Shown here piece by piece: positions 61,694 through 64,000 of a stretch of DNA of 64,000 nt (position 1 is the stretch's first letter; every line of letters starts with the position of its first letter). A program made the translations under genes and the position numbers. Location of the stretch: NCBI RefSeq assembly GCF_030325625.1, contig NZ_JACAIS010000012.1, positions 80,360 to 144,359 of the forward strand, read 5' to 3'. The stretch is from Sphingobacterium sp. N143 (lineage in GTDB: Bacteria > Bacteroidota > Bacteroidia > Sphingobacteriales > Sphingobacteriaceae). Under the pieces are notes generated by a model. That model saw nothing but the letters and a program-made list of their open reading frames with translations. It was not told the DNA's origin and searched no databases.

Positions 61694-62578
61694 TTATCCA
61701 ATTTTTAGGGACGTCATAGTGAGTGACCCTGCCACTGAATTGTCGTTGAACAGCAGCAGGTCGTCATTTTTCTCTTGCAGGGCCAGGGCATAGATGAGCG
61801 GCAGGTAATGCTCCGGAGAGGGAATTGCGAGGTCAAACTCTTTGCCTTGCTGCCGGAAATCGATCAATGCCTGATGATTACTGTCCTGAATGAATTTTTT
61901 CATCTTTTCATTTGCGATTGTTGCCCATTCATAAGCATATCCTGCGGTATCAAGCTTGTCCCAGGCTACCATGCGTAGATTATGGACCATATTGCCGCTG
62001 CCAATAATCAATACCCCTTTTTTTCGTAGCTCAAGCAGCTGTTGAGCTATCTCATAATGGTAAGATGCCGGCTGAGTATAGTCGATGCTCATTTGTATGA
62101 TAGGGACATCAGCATTGGGGTAAAGATGTTTTACCACGGACCAAGAACCATGATCCAGTCCCCACTTATCATCCAGATGAACTTCGGTTTTGCTTATTAT
62201 GCGCTGGGTTTCCAAGGCCAGGGTAGGGCTGCCTGGCGCGGGGTACTGTACATCAAACAGTGCTTGAGGGAAGCCACCGAAGTCGTGGATGGTGGCTGGA
62301 TGTTCCATGGCAGTGACAAATGTTCCACGTGTCTCCCAATGGGCCGAAACAACGAGAATTGCTTTTGGCCTTTGGAATGTTTGCCCTATTTTTTTGAAAC
62401 CCTGAACAAATTCATTGTCCTCTATTGCATTCATGGGGCTTCCATGTCCCAGAAACAGCACTGGAAACTTGTCTGTTGATTCAAGTTCTGCCGAAAATTT
62501 ATATAGGGAGCTCGTCTTTTGCGCCAGCCCTGATAAGGGTAATGTTGCCATAATTTTAATAAAATCCTTTCTATGCAT
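61694..62578 (-). CDS. 4,5-DOPA-extradiol-dioxygenase family protein (LigB fold)
   Basis: 294 aa. The metal-binding fold has LFLGHGSPMNAI (His near residue 45), ILVVSAHWET (His), and LIIGSGNMVHNLRM and DHGSWSVVKHLY in the core. This matches YgiD-type aromatic ring-opening dioxygenases. E. coli YgiD is a zinc-containing homologue. The N-terminal residues 1-19 (MHRKDFIKIMATLPLSGLA) could be a short export or leader sequence, but no Tat motif is seen. Substrate unknown. Confidence 0.85.
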   Translation of the reverse strand: MHRKDFIKIMATLPLSGLAQKTSSLYKFSAELESTDKFPVLFLGHGSPMNAIEDNEFVQGFKKIGQTFQRPKAILVVSAHWETRGTFVTAMEHPATIHDFGGFPQALFDVQYPAPGSPTLALETQRIISKTEVHLDDKWGLDHGSWSVVKHLYPNADVPIIQMSIDYTQPASYHYEIAQQLLELRKKGVLIIGSGNMVHNLRMVAWDKLDTAGYAYEWATIANEKMKKFIQDSNHQALIDFRQQGKEFDLAIPSPEHYLPLIYALALQEKNDDLLLFNDNSVAGSLTMTSLKIG

Positions 62579-62667
62579 TTGAAAATCTTAAATGCGTCAC
62601 ATACTAGTAGGCAAAGATAATCCAGGATAGCAATAAGGGGGTAGTAATTTCGTGTCAATCTGTTGTA

Positions 62668-63507
62668 CTATTCAGAAATAAGCTTTTGCATTTCCGTTCT
62701 AAATTCAGAGGGAGTTATTCCGGCTTTCTTTTTGAAGACATTGGTAAAATAAGCTTTCTCCTGATAGCCTAACTCAAAGCCTATCTCTGAAATGCTCCTA
62801 TTCGTTGTTAATAGTAAATTTTTGGCTTCAATGAGCTTCCTGGTCTCAATAATTTCTGAGACACTCTGTTGCAGTATATTTTGGCAGATTAAATTTAAGT
62901 TTCTCGCTGACATGAAAAGCTTTTCCGCATAATAGTTGACTCCTTCAGGCCGTCGATAATTTTCTTCTAATATGGACAGAAAACTGGTGAACGTTGTACT
63001 TTGGTTCTTCAATTGCTGCTGCACATCGGGAAATTGTCTTTTCCGCTCAGACTCAATCATGGTAAAGATGGTGCTGAGCAACTGTTTGATTACGGCATAA
63101 TCTACGGTAGATTGCCGGGTTTCCTGCTGCATCATGTAGCATAAAGTAATCAATCTGTCAAAGCAGGCTGCGGTCGGGAATGTCAATGTTGCGTTCTCAT
63201 GGAAGTGTGCATAGAGCTGGAATGTCGTTTCAGGAATGAATTCACTTTTGAATCTGATGACCCAAAAATCAACTTCATCATCTTTTAAAAGTGGTTTTAC
63301 ACGGTGGTTTTTTCCTTGAGTGACAAAACTAATGAATGGAGCAGAGTAGGTGTTTGTCTTAAAATCAATAAAATGCTCGAGCTGTCCTTTTACCCCAATG
63401 ATCAATTCTTCGAAATCATGTTGATGAACTTCGTTTTTTGATTGTTGGATGCGTACTGTCTCATTGGCATCAAGTTGATAGATTTTGAAAAGATCATTCA
63501 ACATCAT
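62668..63507 (-). CDS. AraC family transcriptional regulator
   Basis: The start is set at MMLNDLFKIYQL (279 aa); the frame is open 21 codons further. Residues about 20-130 form the cupin-type effector domain (HQHDFEELIIGVKG), and residues 180-275 form the double HTH (SEIGFELGYQEKAYFTNVFK, then KKAGITPSEFR). It may control the neighbouring dioxygenase gene (90 bp downstream). The effector is unknown. Confidence 0.88.
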   Translation of the reverse strand: MMLNDLFKIYQLDANETVRIQQSKNEVHQHDFEELIIGVKGQLEHFIDFKTNTYSAPFISFVTQGKNHRVKPLLKDDEVDFWVIRFKSEFIPETTFQLYAHFHENATLTFPTAACFDRLITLCYMMQQETRQSTVDYAVIKQLLSTIFTMIESERKRQFPDVQQQLKNQSTTFTSFLSILEENYRRPEGVNYYAEKLFMSARNLNLICQNILQQSVSEIIETRKLIEAKNLLLTTNRSISEIGFELGYQEKAYFTNVFKKKAGITPSEFRTEMQKLISE

Positions 63508-63619
63508 GAAGAAGATTAAGATATCATTTATACAAATATACGGCTTAAGTTGAACATATGATTTGGACATCTGATTACCAGCTTATCCCCAACGTCCAGT
63601 ATAGTAAAGTATTTAATCC

Positions 63620-63895
63620 AAACTAACAGGGATTTAGTAGGGGATTAACAAGGATTTACCTCTGTTATACCCCTGTTAACCCCCTGTAAAACCTAGGCTA
63701 TTTAGAAGGAAGATCTACACCTATTCCGGAGCAGGTCCGATGCTGAGGTCGGGCCGTCCACGGTGGAATGCAATGCCCCGGGCAGGCGTTTGCCTTTTTT
63801 TATACCTGCCCGTTGGGTGGTGCTTCCTCGCGTGGCCCCCTTTTGGCGGTCCCGATGCCCTGCTTTCAGTCCCCAAGGCCTCGTTCCTCAAAAAG
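63620..63895. other. Structured GC-rich island, no gene assigned
   Basis: 63620-63690 has several TAACAGGG/CCCTGTTA and TTAACA/TGTTAA pairs. 63721-63890 is about 60% G+C by eye, against about 40% in the rest. It holds a stem GGGCAGG (63780-63786) / CCTGCCC (63805-63811), with T7 inside the loop. A minus-strand frame across it (63721-63966) has an unusual, Arg/Gly/Pro/His-rich composition and overlaps a promoter, so I do not call it a gene. It may be a copy of a dispersed element. Confidence 0.45.
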
Positions 63896-63952
63896 AATCT
63901 ACCAAGTTCACAGCGAGTTACCTGGATATTGAAAGAAAATAAAACAAAAGGC

Positions 63953-63984
63953 TTGGAATTCTGCACGAAATCTCCCTATCTTTG
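63953..63984 (+). promoter_or_regulatory. Promoter of a gene beyond the right edge
   Basis: TTG at 63953-63955, a 21-nt spacer and TATCTTTG at 63977-63984, the best fit to the Bacteroidota consensus in this end of the window. The gene it drives lies outside. Confidence 0.65.
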
Positions 63985-64000
63985 CACCACTCCGCAAGGG

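Noticed and set aside
63721..63966. Minus-strand frame of 81 codons in the GC-rich island
   Set aside because: Composition (Arg, Gly, Pro, His) is unlike the other proteins, it overlaps the promoter at 63953-63984, and long frames arise easily in GC-rich repeats.
1..64000. CRISPR arrays, tRNA/rRNA genes, transposases, phage genes, attachment sites
   Set aside because: Looked for and not found; all long frames belong to ordinary chromosomal genes, and no regular repeat-spacer pattern is present.

Overview
This 64 kb window is chromosomal DNA of a Bacteroidota bacterium, most likely a Sphingobacterium or close relative. The sequence is AT-rich. Promoters look like the Bacteroidota type (TTG or TTTG, about 19-21 nt, then TAnnTTTG), and clear Shine-Dalgarno sites are rare. 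Several genes have layouts typical of the phylum: a SecD-SecF fusion, a branched-chain 2-oxoacid dehydrogenase E1 alpha-beta fusion, a DAHP synthase-chorismate mutase fusion, DUF4290 and DUF5606 proteins, and many small outer membrane barrels. The content is mostly housekeeping. I see no rRNA or tRNA gene, CRISPR array, prophage or insertion sequence.

Layout. 1-5.3 kb: the end of a glycosyltransferase gene overlapping an LpxL-like acyltransferase, a WbqC-family protein, an outer membrane barrel, a YihY/BrkB membrane protein and a long-chain acyl-CoA synthetase. 5.4-15 kb: small barrel protein, M61 peptidase, BadF/GlcNAc-kinase-like protein, glutathione peroxidase, serine hydrolase, LysR regulator, methyltransferase, a small membrane protein gene of 41 codons, Nudix hydrolase, a hypothetical protein and a DEAD-box helicase. 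15-23.3 kb: E1 fusion, then an aromatic amino acid cluster on the minus strand (pheA, aroG-CM, aroA, aroC, ROK kinase). The cluster is preceded by what looks like a Phe/Tyr leader-peptide attenuator. 23.6-26.5 kb: secreted nuclease, EamA transporter, IMPACT protein and nucleoside phosphorylase, closely packed. 26.6-32.4 kb: the cell shape operon mreB-mreC-mreD-mrdA-rodA. 32.7-41.6 kb: NDH-2, a MarR/FNR/ferredoxin operon, secDF, a small barrel and guaB. 41.7-50.6 kb: UvrD/PcrA helicase, DUF4290, murA, lipoprotein, DUF5606, cyclophilin, radC, methyltransferase and a secreted hypothetical. 50.6-64 kb: SWIM-SNF2 helicase, TonB-dependent receptor, Omp85-like barrel, M1 peptidase, AlkB, an Ada-like protein, a SelW/Rdx protein, a DODA-like dioxygenase, an AraC regulator and a GC-rich non-coding island ending in a promoter that points out of the window.

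The most interesting signal is upstream of pheA. A promoter drives a 21-residue peptide in which 9 of 11 consecutive codons are Phe or Tyr. Its 3' end can pair with the first arm of a perfect 18-bp terminator lying 24 nt before pheA. This has all the parts of a classical attenuator and would couple aromatic amino acid supply to the whole cluster. Other points worth checking are a MurA with Asp in place of the fosfomycin-target Cys, an unannotated 41-aa membrane protein with its own promoter and terminator, a structured RNA leader before the TonB receptor, and paired repeats covering both promoter elements of a MarR gene.
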